From positions 310,001-374,000 of the forward strand of contig CAXXCY010000002.1 in NCBI GenBank assembly GCA_963674895.2: DNA of 64,000 nucleotides. The letters run 5' to 3'. A program made the position numbers and the translations under genes. The notes under the pieces are model-generated. The model worked only from the letters and a program-made list of their open reading frames with translations, was not told the origin of the DNA and ran no database searches. Shown here one piece after another: positions 35,067 through 44,321 of this stretch (position 1 is its first letter; each line of letters starts with the position of its first letter). The stretch is from CAXXOK01 sp963674895 (GTDB lineage: Bacteria > Bacillota > Clostridia > Christensenellales > Aristaeellaceae).

Positions 35067-36245
35067 ATGAAATATCTTCGACTCCTCTGCCTGGTTCTGG
35101 CGCTGCTCTGCCCGGCGCTGGGCGCTCAGGCGGCGAAAAAACCCGAGTACACCCTCTCCAGGAAGAACAACACGGTGCTGCAAAGCGTGCCGGACCGGAG
35201 CATCGCCGTGCGGGCCGATACCGCCGTACGCCCCCTCATCCCCGGCGAAAGCCCGGTCACCGGCCTGCCGTGGGACGGCGAATACCTGCCGATGCTGGTG
35301 CAGATCGGCAACGACGTGGGCAATTCGCAAGCCAACGGCTACAAGGTGCAGTCCGCCGGAATCGGAAACCGCACGCCGTGGGGCATCCAGTATGCCGATA
35401 TCCTCTACGAGGAACTGACGTCCGTCACAGGATCTACCAGGTTCATCGCGCTGTTCAGCGACAGCCTGGCGCAGGGCGAACCGGCGGCGGGCACGGGGCC
35501 CGTGCGCTCCTGCCGCATCGGGCCGGTGCTGCTGCGCGCGGAGTGGCAGTGCGGGCTGATCTACGCGGGCAATTTCGCGGGCGAGAACTGGGAGCGGCTC
35601 CTGTGGGAAACCGACGCCATGGAATCCGGCGCGATGCTGGATACGCATAAGGATTACGCGATGATGGGAAATGTGGTCAAGGGCGTGAAGACTCCCAATT
35701 ACAATACGTACGTGGTGCAAAACCGCGCGCTGATCCCCGGTTCCTTTGTATCGACGCCGCACCCGTTCCTGTTTCAGGATGGCGGGGCCTATAGCGGCGG
35801 GTATCAGAAGGCCGGGACGGTCAACCTGGACTGGGGATACAAATACCAGATTTCCCATTTCGTGTATGACGAACAGGAAGGCGCGTATACCCGCTGGTGC
35901 GGCGCGGGGACCGACCCGAAAAAATGGGTGCTGTTCGCCGCCTTTCCCACCGCGGAGGAGCGGGAAGAGGCGGACAGGATTCCCATCGCCTACGCCAATG
36001 TGATCGTCCAGCGCGTGAACTATCTCTTTGAAAACGCGATCCGGCCCGTTGTGCAGGCCGTCGGGCAGGGGAACGCCGACATCTTTATCGACGGCAAATA
36101 CATTCCCGGCACCTGGGCGCGGCCGGATCTTGAAAGTCATACCGTGTATTATGACGATCAGGGCAACGAGCTTCGGCTCAACCGCGGCAAAACCTTTATC
36201 GCGCTGTTTCCGAATGAGGCGCGCTGCACGTTTACGGCCGACTGA
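35067..36245 (+). CDS. DUF3048 extracellular protein (YerB-like)
   Basis: This 392-residue protein has a cleavable signal peptide (LRLLCLVLALLCPALGAQA, cleavage near residue 22) without a lipobox Cys. The DUF3048 fold is recognised from the PVTG-LPWDG stretch, the GIQYADILYEELTSVTGSTR segment and PVRSCRIG. The C-terminal part (DUF3048_C) ends with GKTFIALFP. The family is exported in Firmicutes, is of unknown biochemical role, and is often linked to cell-surface or spore functions. A GGAGG site precedes the ATG. Confidence 0.9.
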   Translation: MKYLRLLCLVLALLCPALGAQAAKKPEYTLSRKNNTVLQSVPDRSIAVRADTAVRPLIPGESPVTGLPWDGEYLPMLVQIGNDVGNSQANGYKVQSAGIGNRTPWGIQYADILYEELTSVTGSTRFIALFSDSLAQGEPAAGTGPVRSCRIGPVLLRAEWQCGLIYAGNFAGENWERLLWETDAMESGAMLDTHKDYAMMGNVVKGVKTPNYNTYVVQNRALIPGSFVSTPHPFLFQDGGAYSGGYQKAGTVNLDWGYKYQISHFVYDEQEGAYTRWCGAGTDPKKWVLFAAFPTAEEREEADRIPIAYANVIVQRVNYLFENAIRPVVQAVGQGNADIFIDGKYIPGTWARPDLESHTVYYDDQGNELRLNRGKTFIALFPNEARCTFTAD

Positions 36246-36249
36246 AGGC

Positions 36250-36726
36250 TTACCGGCCTGCCAGCTCCGTCAGGGAGTCGCCCGTGATTCTGTACACCGT
36301 CCAGTCGTCCATGGGTTTGGCGCCCATCGACAGATAAAACCCGATGCTGGGCTTGTTCCAATCAAGGCACCACCATTCCAGTCGTCCGCAGCCGCGCTCG
36401 ACGGCGGTTTGCGCGAGCTTTTGAAACAGCGCCTTTCCGTATCCCAACCCCCGGTATTCGGGCCTCACGAACAGGTCCTCGATATACAGCCCGGCCTTCC
36501 CCAAAAACGTGGAGAAGTTATGGAAAAACAGGGCGAAGCCGACCTCGGTCCCGTCCGCGACGGCGAAGAGGACCTCCGCCTTCTTCCTGTCAAACAGCCA
36601 GTCCCGGAGAGTGTCTTCGGTGGCCGTCACTTGGTCCAGCATCTTTTCATAGTCCGCCAGCGCTCTGATGAACTCCAGAATCAGCGCGGCGTCCTGCTCC
36701 TGCGCGGTACGAAAGGTTAACGACAT
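36250..36726 (-). CDS. GNAT acetyltransferase (diamine-acetyltransferase-like)
   Basis: This 158-residue GNAT begins MSLTFRTAQEQDAALILEFI. It contains GLYIEDLFVRPEYRGLGYGK (acetyl-CoA loop R-G-L-G-Y-G) and RLEWWCLDWNKPSIGFYLSM with GAK, a signature of the spermidine/spermine or diamine acetyltransferase group. Polyamine acetylation is plausible but unproven. The ATG at 36726 follows GGAG. It converges with the DUF3048 gene, 4 nt apart. Confidence 0.87.
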   Translation of the reverse strand: MSLTFRTAQEQDAALILEFIRALADYEKMLDQVTATEDTLRDWLFDRKKAEVLFAVADGTEVGFALFFHNFSTFLGKAGLYIEDLFVRPEYRGLGYGKALFQKLAQTAVERGCGRLEWWCLDWNKPSIGFYLSMGAKPMDDWTVYRITGDSLTELAGR

Positions 36727-36789
36727 TCTTTTGACTCCATTTCCGTGTGTATGTGCATAAGCTGCACCCTCCAAGCGGCCGGCGCGCGC

Positions 36790-37758
36790 TTACAGCCCGT
36801 TGACGATGCAAACGGGGCGCCTTCCCTGCCGCACCGCTTCGATGTTGTTGAAAATATTCTGATAGCCGCGGATAAAGCAGCTTGCCGTAATGCCCGCCAC
36901 GTGCGGGGAAAGGGCGACGCGGGATTTCAGGCCCACCGGCAAAGCGGTTAAAAACGGGTTACCGGGAAGCACGGGCTCGGGAGAGAGCGTATCCGCGCCG
37001 AAGCCGGAGAGCTTACCGGATTTGAGCGACTCGACCACGGCCAGGTGGTCCACGAGCTCGCCGCGGGCGGTGTTTAGGAGGATGGCCCCGTCCTTCATCT
37101 TCGACAGCGCCCGGGCGTCGATCATGCCGGCGGTTTCGGGCGTGACGGGGCAGTGCAGCGACACGATATCGCAGCCGGCGTAAAGCGTTTCAAGCGGCAG
37201 GTACTCGTAGCCGCAGCCCGGCTTCTCGGTGCGGCTGTAGTAGCAGACCTCGCATCCGAACGCCTGAAACAGCGCGGCTGTTGCGCGGCCGATGGCCCCC
37301 ATGCCGACGACGCCGACCTTGTAAGTCGAAAGCTCGGGCAGCCCGCTTTGAAAGCATTCCGTTTTCGCCTCCATCTGGCGGCCCGCGTACACCATGTCCT
37401 CGTACTTGCGAAATCGCTTGATCAGGGCCAGCGCCAGCAGCAGCGTATGCTCGGCGACGGACTGGGCGTTCGCTCCGGCGTTATTGCAAACGTATACGCC
37501 CGCCTTGCTCGCGGCTGCAATGTCAATGCCGGCGAACCCTACGCCCTGCGAGTGGATAAGCTTGAGGCCGGGCAGCGCTTCAATGATCCCGCCGCCGATC
37601 TTCATCACGGCGTCCACGATCAGCACATCCGCATTTGTCGCGGCCACGGCGGCGGCGCCCGGCTCGCCGTTGCCCAGATACACGATGTCCCAGTCCCCGG
37701 GGACCGGCGGCGCGTAGGCTTCAAAGTTATCACGGTTCACCAGCAGTGCAATCTTCAT
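36790..37758 (-). CDS. D-2-hydroxyacid dehydrogenase
   Basis: This 322-residue NAD(P)-dependent enzyme has the nucleotide-binding GVVGMGAIGRATAALF (about residues 147-162), HCPVTPETAGMID and the Arg of NTARGELVD. SPEPVLPGNPF supplies the catalytic Glu and SPHVAGITASC the catalytic His. It converts 2-keto acids and D-2-hydroxy acids. GAGG precedes the ATG at 37758, which I prefer to an upstream frame opening. The exact substrate (glycerate, phosphoglycerate or lactate) is not visible. Confidence 0.9.
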   Translation of the reverse strand: MKIALLVNRDNFEAYAPPVPGDWDIVYLGNGEPGAAAVAATNADVLIVDAVMKIGGGIIEALPGLKLIHSQGVGFAGIDIAAASKAGVYVCNNAGANAQSVAEHTLLLALALIKRFRKYEDMVYAGRQMEAKTECFQSGLPELSTYKVGVVGMGAIGRATAALFQAFGCEVCYYSRTEKPGCGYEYLPLETLYAGCDIVSLHCPVTPETAGMIDARALSKMKDGAILLNTARGELVDHLAVVESLKSGKLSGFGADTLSPEPVLPGNPFLTALPVGLKSRVALSPHVAGITASCFIRGYQNIFNNIEAVRQGRRPVCIVNGL

Positions 37759-37941
37759 GATCGTTTCCTCTTTCCGTCGTGCGGGTTTCGGCGCGGCGTT
37801 TGCGCGCAGTATGGTTATTGTACCGTTATTCATGTGAAAATGGCAACAGGGAAAGCGAACTGCTCGCGTACGGAACCCGCGCGGGCAGTTCGGGGATGAT
37901 TCGGTCTATGGGAAGAACCTGCGCAATGGAGCTTTTCCCGA

Positions 37942-38691
37942 TTACAGAAAATACTCGTTCTCACGCCGGTCCTTGAATTTCTCGGAAAAATTGGCCGCCC
38001 AATCCAGATAGCTTTCAGTATCTACGGTTTTCGCATGAACCGGGCAGAGGCGGATGCAGCGGAAACAAGAAATGCAATGATTGCCGATGGTTTTGCAGTC
38101 CGCTGCGATGGCCTGCACCGGGCAGCTTTGCACGCAGAGCCCGCAGGCGGTGCACGCCTGCGTGGTCAGCGGCCGGAAGCCGCCGCCGTTGCCGCCGTCC
38201 CGGTACGGCCTGTTGCCGGGAAGACTAATCGGTTTGCCCGCCGGGCTATGCGCGGCCTTACGTGCAAATGCCATATCCGCTGCCAGGTCGTCCGCGTTCG
38301 GCCTGTCCGCCTGGATATCCCCGAAGGTGTGACGGGCGATCACCGCCGCGCCGCCCTTGACGGCGAAGCCCTGCGCCTGCGCGATGTCTGCAAGCTCTAA
38401 AAGCGCGTCGCCCACGCGCACGTTGCCGTACACGGCCGCCACGATGCACGGCGTTTGGCTGCCCTGAAACCCTGCAATCCGGGCGGCCGCCACCCTGGGG
38501 ACGCGGCTGCCGTACACCGGCATGCCGAAGATCACGAAATCGTCCGCGGCAAACGTGTGCGGCGCGGGGTTTAGGTCCGCCGTCACGTCGTACGCTACGG
38601 TTTGCGTTCCCAGGGCTGCCGCCATCGCGTCCACTGTTTTTTTCGTGCCGCCGGTCGGGGAGAAATAGATTTTTGCGATGCTGCCGCTCAT
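37942..38691 (-). CDS. EFR1-type ferredoxin-flavodoxin protein
   Basis: This 249-residue electron carrier has a flavodoxin-like N-terminus (FSPTGGTKKTVDAMA binds FMN phosphate) and a C-terminal pair of [4Fe-4S] ferredoxin motifs, CTACGLCVQSCP and CISCFRCIRLCP. This combination defines the EFR1 family of Firmicutes. The ATG at 38691 follows AGGAGGG. Its donor and acceptor are unknown. The next gene upstream is a LysR regulator on the same strand. Confidence 0.9.
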   Translation of the reverse strand: MSGSIAKIYFSPTGGTKKTVDAMAAALGTQTVAYDVTADLNPAPHTFAADDFVIFGMPVYGSRVPRVAAARIAGFQGSQTPCIVAAVYGNVRVGDALLELADIAQAQGFAVKGGAAVIARHTFGDIQADRPNADDLAADMAFARKAAHSPAGKPISLPGNRPYRDGGNGGGFRPLTTQACTACGLCVQSCPVQAIAADCKTIGNHCISCFRCIRLCPVHAKTVDTESYLDWAANFSEKFKDRRENEYFL

Positions 38692-38847
38692 GATGCCCTC
38701 CTGCATTTTCCATATTCTGCTAACCAATGTTCTGATTATATCACATTGGTTCTGAGCGCGCAGTAATCGGCGGATCCTTTGGCCTATCCTCCATACGATG
38801 GCCGGACGTGACCGCTCTATGGCAATATCCGCTTCTCTTTTTATTTG

Positions 38848-39765
38848 TTATGCCGATCCTTCCACGGCAGGACACTGCGGGGATTCCCCGGCGGCCCATT
38901 GCTTTCCATACGCGCGGCAGAGGCCGATGAACGCCCTCATCGCGGGGGAAAGCCATTTGTTCCGGTGGGTGACGATCTGCGTAAAGAACCGCAGCTCCGA
39001 TTCCGGGAAGCGCACGCGCAGCAACCCCTGCTCCGCTTCCTCCCGCACGGCGTAGTAGGGCAGGTACGATACGCCGAGCCCGTTCATGATATATTGTTTG
39101 ATCGCCTCGACGCTGGACGTTTCCAGCACGTTGGCCGGGGCAATCCGATGCGATTGCAGGATTCGTTCAAACTCCTGCCGGTAGGTGCATTCCTTTTCCA
39201 CATGCAGCACCATCTGCGTTTCATCGGGCAGCAAATCATCCCGGCTGTGGCCGGCGGACGCGACGAGGCATATGGTTTCCTCCAGCAGCGCTTCAATGGT
39301 AAGGTTCGGATAATCGCAGACGGGCTGCAGCATGATGCTCAGGTCCAGCTGCCCGGAAAGCAGGTGCCCGCGCAGCAGCGCGCACGGGGCGTTGACGACC
39401 GAAACGCAGACCTGCGGATACGCGGCCTTGAACTCTTTGAGGATGGGGTACAGCCGGTACATCATCAGCGATTCCGGCGCGCCGATCCGGATGCTTTCCC
39501 GCTGAACCTCGTCGGTCTTCCCCAGGTTTTCAATCACCTCGTATTGGCGCAGCACCGTGTCCGCCTGCTCCAGCAGCTGCCTTCCGAAGGCGGTCAGCCG
39601 CTTGCGTTTTCCGGCCTTCTCAAATACCGGCTTTCCGTAATGGTCTTCGATTTCCCGGATATGAAACGTCAGCGTGGACTGCGCGTAGCCAAGCGCTTCC
39701 GCAGCTTTGGTAAAGCTGCCAAGCTCAGCGATTTTATGGAGGGTTTTCAGGTTTCGGATTTCCAT
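38848..39765 (-). CDS. LysR-family transcriptional regulator
   Basis: This 305-residue regulator has an N-terminal winged HTH with ELGSFTKAAEALGYAQSTLT and a C-terminal substrate-binding domain (IRIGAPESL onward). It is divergent from the amino-acid permease gene, the usual arrangement for a LysR gene and its target. The ATG at 39765 opens with MEIRNLKTLHKI, the normal family start; a longer N-terminus from 39822 lacks support. Confidence 0.92.
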   Translation of the reverse strand: MEIRNLKTLHKIAELGSFTKAAEALGYAQSTLTFHIREIEDHYGKPVFEKAGKRKRLTAFGRQLLEQADTVLRQYEVIENLGKTDEVQRESIRIGAPESLMMYRLYPILKEFKAAYPQVCVSVVNAPCALLRGHLLSGQLDLSIMLQPVCDYPNLTIEALLEETICLVASAGHSRDDLLPDETQMVLHVEKECTYRQEFERILQSHRIAPANVLETSSVEAIKQYIMNGLGVSYLPYYAVREEAEQGLLRVRFPESELRFFTQIVTHRNKWLSPAMRAFIGLCRAYGKQWAAGESPQCPAVEGSA

Positions 39766-39893
39766 ATGCGTCACCCGGGCTTTCTTTTTTTGCAGTATAT
39801 CATTCAGAAATAATGAAGTCAATATTTAGATATTTCAATTTTACTAATAGATCATTCCGCGATACAATCATCCTGCAAAGGAGTTGCGGGAAT

Positions 39894-41105
39894 ATGCAGA
39901 AAAAGCTGAACGCCGTCATGCTGAGCGGGTTGATGATCGGGCCGATTCTGGGTTCCGGGATTTTGTTCCTGCCGCCGCTCGCCTATGAGAAGCTGGGCGG
40001 CCATGCGGTCGCTGCCTGGATTATCACCATGGCGATGGGCGTGCTGTTCGCGTATGTGTTTTCGCGGATGAACGCCGCCGCGCCCGATAACAGGGGCGTC
40101 AGTGCCGTGATCGGCGGCACGCTTGGCAAATGGGCGGAAACGCTGGCGGCGAATTACCTGACGGCGGCCGTGTGCTTCGGTCCGGCGGCCGTTGCGCTGA
40201 TCGCCGCCGACTTCATCGGCTCGGTATTTCCGAATACCGGCACCGGCCGGACGCTGATGGCGGGGGCGATTCTGACCGTATGCGCGCTGATCGTGCTTGC
40301 GGACGTCGGGTTTATCGGGAAACTCGTGCTGGCGCTGTCAACGCTTGCTGCGTGCCTGCTGCTCCTGGGCGGCGCCATCACGATTGTCCGGCATCCGGCT
40401 GTCACGCTCCCGCAAACCTTGCCGCAGCTGCGGCCGCTGGGCGGCACGCTGCTGCTGCTGTTTTGGGCCATCCTCGGCTGGGAGGTGCTCGGCAACTATT
40501 CGGAAGACGTCGCCGACCCGAAACATACCACGATGCGCGCGATGAAAATCAGCCTGACCGTCATCGTCGCCGTCTATCTGACCGTCGCGCTGGCCTTGCA
40601 GCAAAGCGGGAACGGCGATATGGCGGCGCTGCTTTCGCCGCTGTTCGGCCGGTACGGGGCCGCCGTTTTCGGCGTGCTGGCTGCGGGGTTATGCATTTGC
40701 ACTGTGGTGATGTTTACCGGAGCGGTAACGCGGCAAACGTCGGCGCGGCTGCAAGCTCTCCGCGTTCCGCCGCCGATGAAAAAGAACAGGGCGTCCGTGT
40801 TTGCGCTGCTTTGCGTAAACCTGCTTGTGCTGCTTTGCTGTACGGCCGGCTGGCTGTCGTTTGAAAATATCGTCGAATCGACCAATTCGCTTTTTATCGG
40901 CAACGCCTTTCTGGGCCTGATCAGCGGGTTTCTGCTGATGCGGAATGTCTGGATCCGTGTCAGTATCTGCGTTTTGCTGCTCATGATGCTGACCATATTC
41001 CTGTTTTCGCCGCTTTATGCCATCCTATTTTTTTGTATCGTAACGCTGACCAGCCTGCTGTCCGGGCGGCGGGCGGCGCGCAGCAAAAAAGCCGTCGCAG
41101 ACTGA
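39894..41105 (+). CDS. APC-superfamily amino acid permease
   Basis: This 403-residue permease has about twelve helices. It begins MQKKLNAVMLSGLMIGPILG then SGILFLPP, matching the helix-1 unwound GSGIL motif that binds substrate in APC proteins. It resembles the CadB/PotE or AAT-related branch. An AAAGGAG site lies 10 nt before the ATG. Divergent orientation from the LysR gene suggests amino-acid- or amine-controlled uptake or exchange. Confidence 0.88.
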   Translation: MQKKLNAVMLSGLMIGPILGSGILFLPPLAYEKLGGHAVAAWIITMAMGVLFAYVFSRMNAAAPDNRGVSAVIGGTLGKWAETLAANYLTAAVCFGPAAVALIAADFIGSVFPNTGTGRTLMAGAILTVCALIVLADVGFIGKLVLALSTLAACLLLLGGAITIVRHPAVTLPQTLPQLRPLGGTLLLLFWAILGWEVLGNYSEDVADPKHTTMRAMKISLTVIVAVYLTVALALQQSGNGDMAALLSPLFGRYGAAVFGVLAAGLCICTVVMFTGAVTRQTSARLQALRVPPPMKKNRASVFALLCVNLLVLLCCTAGWLSFENIVESTNSLFIGNAFLGLISGFLLMRNVWIRVSICVLLLMMLTIFLFSPLYAILFFCIVTLTSLLSGRRAARSKKAVAD

Positions 41106-41234
41106 GCGCGGCCCGCGGCGGCAACCGGTGAACGCATGTGCTTGACGGGGCGAGGCTGATGACGCCGAGCTTTTCAGGGGGTTTTGCCCGCGAAAAAACC
41201 TTGCGGCACGCAAAAACGAAATCCGGGTTGGCGG

Positions 41235-42071
41235 TCAGCGGGAAGCGAGCCCTGTGCCGATCGCGCAGATTTCCTGCAGGAGCGGAAACTGTTTTTTCCC
41301 GGTGGGGTTGTACTCCATCACGTCCAGGCCGACGATGCGGAATTCCGCATGCAAAGCGATTAAAAGGGTTTGCAGCGTTTCCATGCGCAGGCCGCCGGGC
41401 GAGGGAAGCGGAACATGGGGGAACTGGCCGGGGTCCAGCACGTCCAGATCGATATGGATATACAGGTTTCGGCGGCTGTCCGCGCGAAGATACGCGGGCA
41501 GGGCTTCCATATCCTCCTCCAGATCCGGCACGGAGAACGACCGAATGGAGCGGGTTTGGATATAGTCCCGCTCTTCCCCGTCAAGATCGCGTATTCCCAG
41601 CAGCACCGCCTGCGGGGGCCCGATCGTCGACGGCAGGCTTCTAAGGATCGTTTCATCCCCGTCGCCGAGCAGGGCGCGCAGCGGCATGCCGTAAAAATAC
41701 CGGCTGGGCGAGGACTGGGGCGTGTTCAAGTCCCCGTGTGAATCAAACCACAGCACGGTAAGGTCGCCGTTATATTTCCGGTTCAGGTACGAAGCCGCGG
41801 GGAGGCCCGCGTCGCAGCCGCCGCCCAGCGTAAACAGGGTGTCCGGCGCTTCCTGCCGGATCAGGTAATGCGCACTGCGCAGCTGACTTTCGATGATCGT
41901 GTACCCGAAAATCGGATGGCCCGTATCGGCGGCCTCCCGTGTGTCCACCGCGATCTCCGAAACGGGAACCCGGCTTAGGTACAGCTCGCGGAATTCCTGC
42001 GCTCCGTAATAGGTCGACAGATCCGGCCCGCCGCCCTGCCACTGGGGGAAAATCAAATTCAAATGCTTCAA
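41235..42071 (-). CDS. Arginase/agmatinase-family protein with His-to-Cys ligand change
   Basis: This 278-residue protein has the ureohydrolase motifs WFDSHGDLNTP (usual DAHxD) and YIHIDLDVLDP (usual DxDxxDP), which supply Mn ligands. The first motif is TLGGGCDAGLP, with Cys where GGGHD has the ligand His. A subset of distant family members uses Cys there, so the metal or reaction may differ. No ATG fits; a TTG at 42071, after an AAGGAG site at 11 nt, opens MKHLNLIFPQWQGGG. PhzF lies upstream on the same strand. Substrate unknown. Confidence 0.85.
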   Translation of the reverse strand: MKHLNLIFPQWQGGGPDLSTYYGAQEFRELYLSRVPVSEIAVDTREAADTGHPIFGYTIIESQLRSAHYLIRQEAPDTLFTLGGGCDAGLPAASYLNRKYNGDLTVLWFDSHGDLNTPQSSPSRYFYGMPLRALLGDGDETILRSLPSTIGPPQAVLLGIRDLDGEERDYIQTRSIRSFSVPDLEEDMEALPAYLRADSRRNLYIHIDLDVLDPGQFPHVPLPSPGGLRMETLQTLLIALHAEFRIVGLDVMEYNPTGKKQFPLLQEICAIGTGLASR

Positions 42072-42136
42072 GCTTTGTGCGGCTCCTTGCTTTTTGTGTG
42101 AACGTATGCCCCGCGCAAGGCCGGGCGCTTTGCGGA

Positions 42137-43018
42137 TCACACGTAATACACGCCTTCGATACGCACGGTCGCGCTGCCGCCGAACAGCACCGCGCCGTCG
42201 ATGCCGGACAAGCGGACGCCGTTATACACGCGGTCGCTGCCGCCCTGCTCGATACGGCAGTCCGATCCGTCCCATAGTTTGTTTTTGAGCATGTAGTACC
42301 CGAACGCGCTGTTTCCCGAGCCGGTGGCCGGGTCTTCCAGATACCCGAACTTCGGGGCGAATACCCGCGTGTGCGCGATATGGCCGGGGTTCTGCGTTTC
42401 CTGCGTAAAGATCAGGAGGATATCCACGCCGTTTTCGAGGCAGAACGACTTCAGATTCCGCTCGTCGGGGAACGCCGAGACCTCCGTCGTAAGATCGCGC
42501 AGCGGGACGATCAGCGTGCGCAGCCCGGCGTCGATACAGTCGATCGGGAGCGCCGTGTCGAGGGCTTGTTCGGGAATGCCCAGGGTGCCTGCAGCCGCGC
42601 CGGCGGAAACCTGCGTTCCCACATACTCCGGCGCGGGCGCGGTGATGAACACGGCGTCCTGCTCCGGTATGCGGTTGTAAACGGTCAGCGCGCCTTTCCG
42701 GCGGGTCTGAATCCGGATTTCTTTCCGGGACATAAGCGCGGGGTTGCGCCGGATCAGGCCGTACAGGCAGGCGATGGTGCCGTGGCCGCAAAAATCCACC
42801 TCGCACTCCGAGGAATAATAGACGAGGCGGATTTCGCTTTCCCCGGCTGTGCAATACACGACCTCGGACACGAAGCCCTTGTGCTGCACGGCGACCGAGA
42901 GCATCTCCGCGTCGCTAAGGTGCTGGTCCGGTTTCAGATAGAGGCACGCGGCGGGGTTTCCCAGCGAATGGCCCGCCGTAAACGCGTCGATCTTGCTGTA
43001 CGCATAGGAATGCTTCAT
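42137..43018 (-). CDS. PhzF-family isomerase/epimerase-like protein
   Basis: This 293-residue protein has GHSLGNPAACLYL near the start, CEVDFCGHGTIACLYGLIR in the first half and the closing YLEDPATGSGNSAFGYYML, all PhzF signatures. The catalytic Glu position appears as FVSEVVY (about residue 53). The gene's stop lies 65 nt before the arginase-family TTG. GAAAGG precedes the ATG. Distant in sequence from the copy at 22760. Confidence 0.92.
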   Translation of the reverse strand: MKHSYAYSKIDAFTAGHSLGNPAACLYLKPDQHLSDAEMLSVAVQHKGFVSEVVYCTAGESEIRLVYYSSECEVDFCGHGTIACLYGLIRRNPALMSRKEIRIQTRRKGALTVYNRIPEQDAVFITAPAPEYVGTQVSAGAAAGTLGIPEQALDTALPIDCIDAGLRTLIVPLRDLTTEVSAFPDERNLKSFCLENGVDILLIFTQETQNPGHIAHTRVFAPKFGYLEDPATGSGNSAFGYYMLKNKLWDGSDCRIEQGGSDRVYNGVRLSGIDGAVLFGGSATVRIEGVYYV

Positions 43019-43189
43019 GGCCTTTCATACCCTTTCGGAGATGATGATGCGATTATACAACGAATGCATAAAATGACGCTGAGATTATACCATAAAAAAC
43101 AGGCCGTCAGGCCATGAATATTAATACAAAACTATGCAAACGAACCAGGGCCGGATCCAGATCCGGCCCCGGTCTTGGACAATGGACGT

Positions 43190-44050
43190 TCAGGGCTTCG
43201 GGACGACGGGAAGCCAGACCTCGAATTCCGAATCCTGCGGGTCCCCGGTCAGGTAGACCTCTATATCCGGCGCGTTGGCGTACTCGTAGCCGGAAGCGGG
43301 CAGCCATTCCGTGATGATGCGCTTTTCGAGCTCCTGAATGGCGCCGGGCATCGCGCCGCGTCCGGGGAATACCGCCCAGGTGCATGCCGGAACGGTATAC
43401 GCCGCGAAGTCCGGGCGCTCCTGCGGCAGCGGCCGGTCGCTCGGGACGGCGATATAGTATTCCGCCTCCTCGCCAATATTGGCACTTACGCCCAGCAGCG
43501 CATTGGGCTCCCCGTTCATCAGCGGGAGCATCGCCGGTATGGAGTCTGCTTGGCTCACCTTCAGCCAGAACTCCGGCACGATCTGAAAGTTCTTTTCCAT
43601 GTCGCCGTACAGTGCCGTTTTGACCCCGATAATCCGAAACGCGTCTTTCTTTTCAATCCGGTAATCCATTTTCACATCTCCCTTGATTGATATGTGAAAG
43701 ATGATGCGCGGATAGGTATTTAGCGTTACGCCGGTTTTTCTGGCCGCCGACGGCGGCACGCCGTGTACGCTTTGGAACGCGCGGTTGAACGCGGTGGGCG
43801 AATCGTACCCCATACGCAGCGCGAGATCGACTACCTTCACGTTTTTTTGCTGCAGCTCGAAGGCCGCGACCGTCATCCGCCTGCGCCGGATGTATTCCGA
43901 CAGGGGAACGCCCGCGATGTAGGAAAACATCCGCTGAAAATGAAACGTCGAGCAGCAGGTGATCCTGGCCGCCTCGTCGAAGCGGATCGTATCCTCGAGG
44001 TGGTCCTCAATATAGTCCATCGCCCGGTTGAGCCGTTCCAGCCATTCCAC
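43190..44050 (-). CDS. AraC-GyrI fusion transcriptional regulator
   Basis: This 286-residue regulator has an N-terminal AraC domain (ITCCSTFHFQRMFSYIAGVP and LALRMGYDSPTAFNRAFQSV) and a C-terminal GyrI-like effector-binding domain starting near residue 125 (RIIGVKTALYGDMEK). This architecture is common in multidrug-sensing regulators of Firmicutes, where the GyrI half binds small lipophilic ligands. The start is GTG at 44050 after GGGAGGTGA. Confidence 0.93.
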   Translation of the reverse strand: MEWLERLNRAMDYIEDHLEDTIRFDEAARITCCSTFHFQRMFSYIAGVPLSEYIRRRRMTVAAFELQQKNVKVVDLALRMGYDSPTAFNRAFQSVHGVPPSAARKTGVTLNTYPRIIFHISIKGDVKMDYRIEKKDAFRIIGVKTALYGDMEKNFQIVPEFWLKVSQADSIPAMLPLMNGEPNALLGVSANIGEEAEYYIAVPSDRPLPQERPDFAAYTVPACTWAVFPGRGAMPGAIQELEKRIITEWLPASGYEYANAPDIEVYLTGDPQDSEFEVWLPVVPKP

Positions 44051-44261
44051 GCCGTCACCTCCCGTTGATCAAAGCATACCAAAGCCCAAAGACAGTTTCC
44101 TCTCCATATCTGCACCGTATTGCGAGCCGAACGCCGGGGAGTGATAGGCATTTGGCAAACGGCCCGTTCGCTGCCGGGCTGCGCGTACCGTTATCCTATC
44201 ACAGGCGGCCGGAGTAAGCAAAACGGTAAGCGGCGGCGTGAAAATACACGATCAACGGCTG

Positions 44262-44290
44262 TTGCGTATGCGGACACAAACGTATACAAT
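44262..44290 (+). promoter_or_regulatory. Sigma-70 promoter
   Basis: TTGCGT at 44262-44267 and TACAAT at 44285-44290 are separated by 17 nt. The ATG of the CDP-alcohol phosphatidyltransferase gene follows 31 nt after the -10 box. Confidence 0.65.
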
Positions 44291-44321
44291 GAACCCATAT
44301 AAGGCAAGGGAGGCGGCGGGC

